Shown here piece by piece: positions 23,669 through 24,527 of a DNA stretch of 24,527 nt. The DNA lies in NCBI GenBank assembly GCA_045604155.1, contig JAZUNN010000059.1, positions 1-24,527 of the forward strand, given 5' to 3'. A model generated the notes under the pieces. It worked only from the letters and a program-made list of their open reading frames with translations. It was not told the DNA's origin and did no database searches. The position numbers and the translations under genes are program-made. The DNA is from JAISGQ01 sp045604155 (GTDB lineage: Bacteria > Bacillota > Clostridia > Oscillospirales > Acutalibacteraceae). Each line of letters begins with the position of its first letter. Within the stretch, counting starts at the first letter, position 1.

Positions 23669-24527
23669 ATGAGTGATTTTGATACAACTATGTCCGGTGC
23701 AAGTTTCGAAAAACCAGAGATATTTTACAAAGCAATGTCACGGTTCTCAATGAACACTAGAAAGCTATATCCGCCTAAAGCCATAAAAGACTACAAGCAA
23801 GATGGTGCTGGTGTACCTTTAGCATGGAATGAAGATAATAAATCTTTGTATTTGGATAGCTCCGATTCCCATACCTTAGTTTTTGGTGCAACTGGTTCGA
23901 AAAAGAGCCGATTAATCGCCATACCCACAGCAAAATTGCTCGGTTACGCTAATGAATCGATGATTATAACCGATCCTAAAGCAGAAATATATAACCGAAC
24001 GGCTACAGAACTAAAAGAAAACGGATATGATATTTGTGTTTTAAACTTTCGCTCTCCATTATACGGAAGTTGTTGGAATCCAATAGAAATTCCATATCGG
24101 TTCTATTTAGACGATGATATTGACAAAGCGTATGAATTTGTAAATGACATTGCAACGAACCTTATGTTAACGCAGATTACAGAGAAAGATCCTTTTTGGG
24201 ACTATAGTGCAAGTGATCTATTTTTTGGTCTTACACTTCTTTTGTTTAAGTATGTAAAAAACAAAAATGAATCCATTGACGCAGTAAATATTAGTAACTT
24301 ACTAAAACTAAGGAGAGATTTATTTGATTCGTCAAACACTTTTTCTTTGCAACAATCTGAACTGTGGCAAATAGCTAAGGAAGATGAAATAATATATGCA
24401 AGTTTAATAGGAACAGTAAATGCCCCGGATAGAACGCAAGCTAGTATTCTAAGTACATTTGATTCCAAAATGAGATGTTTTGTGATCCAACCTAGTTTGT
24501 TAGATATGCTATCAAACACAAATATTT
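23669..24527 (+). CDS. VirD4/TraG-like ATPase, N-terminal part (3' end outside window)
   Basis: An open frame of 286 codons to the window end, with AAGGAGG (23656-23662) 6 nt before the ATG. The first ~70 residues are polar, with no membrane helix, whereas VirD4 coupling proteins are normally anchored by N-terminal helices. TLVFGATGSKKSRLI (69-83) is the P-loop, with Lys78 where Gly is expected. MIITDPKAEIY (98-108) followed by ATELKENGYDICVLNFRSP (112-130) and CWNPIE (135-140) is typical of the TraG/VirD4 branch of the FtsK/HerA ATPases. The Walker B motif would be beyond the window. It starts 17 nt after the SIR2 gene, so the two are probably one operon. It is either a conjugative coupling protein of an integrative element or a soluble partner of the SIR2 protein. 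Confidence 0.82.
   Translation, partial: MSDFDTTMSGASFEKPEIFYKAMSRFSMNTRKLYPPKAIKDYKQDGAGVPLAWNEDNKSLYLDSSDSHTLVFGATGSKKSRLIAIPTAKLLGYANESMIITDPKAEIYNRTATELKENGYDICVLNFRSPLYGSCWNPIEIPYRFYLDDDIDKAYEFVNDIATNLMLTQITEKDPFWDYSASDLFFGLTLLLFKYVKNKNESIDAVNISNLLKLRRDLFDSSNTFSLQQSELWQIAKEDEIIYASLIGTVNAPDRTQASILSTFDSKMRCFVIQPSLLDMLSNTNI

Noticed and set aside
24202..24519. 105-codon minus-strand frame at the window end
   Set aside because: It is a shadow of the VirD4-like frame, which shows clear family motifs, and it has no ribosome site.
1..24527. CRISPR array, insertion sequence or rRNA
   Set aside because: No regularly spaced repeats, transposase frames or rRNA-like stretches were found on either strand.

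Overview
The window looks like a chromosome segment from an anaerobic, low-to-moderate GC Clostridia species, probably an Oscillospiraceae/Ruminococcus-like gut or rumen bacterium. The evidence is a class B sortase remnant, the complete Firmicutes ctsR-mcsA-mcsB-clpC operon with CtsR operator boxes, ferredoxin-dependent indolepyruvate oxidoreductase, an oxygen-sensitive type of 2-hydroxyacyl-CoA dehydratase activase, and strong AGGAGG ribosome sites. The taxonomy is inference; no rRNA is present.

Layout. (1) 1-350: 3' end of a class B sortase, closed by a bidirectional terminator. (2) 395-5314, minus: a 1409-aa double-ASKHA activase/dehydratase fusion followed 15 nt later by a RelP/YwaC-type small alarmone synthetase. 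(3) 5484-6167, minus: a lipoprotein with a low-complexity linker. (4) 6370-9977, plus: iorA-iorB-paaK, which together interconvert aryl-pyruvates, arylacetyl-CoAs and arylacetates. (5) 10015-10707, minus: a histidine phosphatase, divergent from an XRE regulator (10806-11510, plus). (6) 11634-16118, minus: clpC, mcsB, mcsA and ctsR, the protein arginine phosphorylation and Clp proteolysis module. Its promoter lies inside a 17-bp perfect inverted repeat formed by two facing CtsR boxes. (7) 16329-16502, plus: a 57-aa Cys-rich single-helix protein, just below the usual ORF length cut-off. (8) 16548-21042, minus: DUF1963 protein, BaiN-like flavoprotein, COG2509 flavoprotein and a lipoprotein, apparently one operon lying behind a tRNA-Leu(UAA) gene. 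(9) 21347-21515, plus: tRNA-Ala(GGC) and tRNA-Leu(CAG) with a consensus promoter and terminators. (10) 21651-24527, plus: AT-richer DNA with different codon use, holding a SIR2-plus-P-loop-NTPase protein and, 17 nt later, the start of a VirD4/TraG-like ATPase that runs off the window.

The last block is the most interesting. A SIR2 NADase-like domain next to an FtsK/HerA-superfamily ATPase recalls the known HerA-SIR2 anti-phage arrangement. Here, however, the ATPase resembles a conjugative coupling protein, shows no N-terminal membrane segment, and has Lys in place of the P-loop Gly before GKS-Lys. The block sits directly behind a tRNA-Leu 3' end, a typical integration site for mobile elements. 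It may be a new two-gene defence system, or the edge of an integrative conjugative element carrying SIR2 cargo; the window cannot decide between these.
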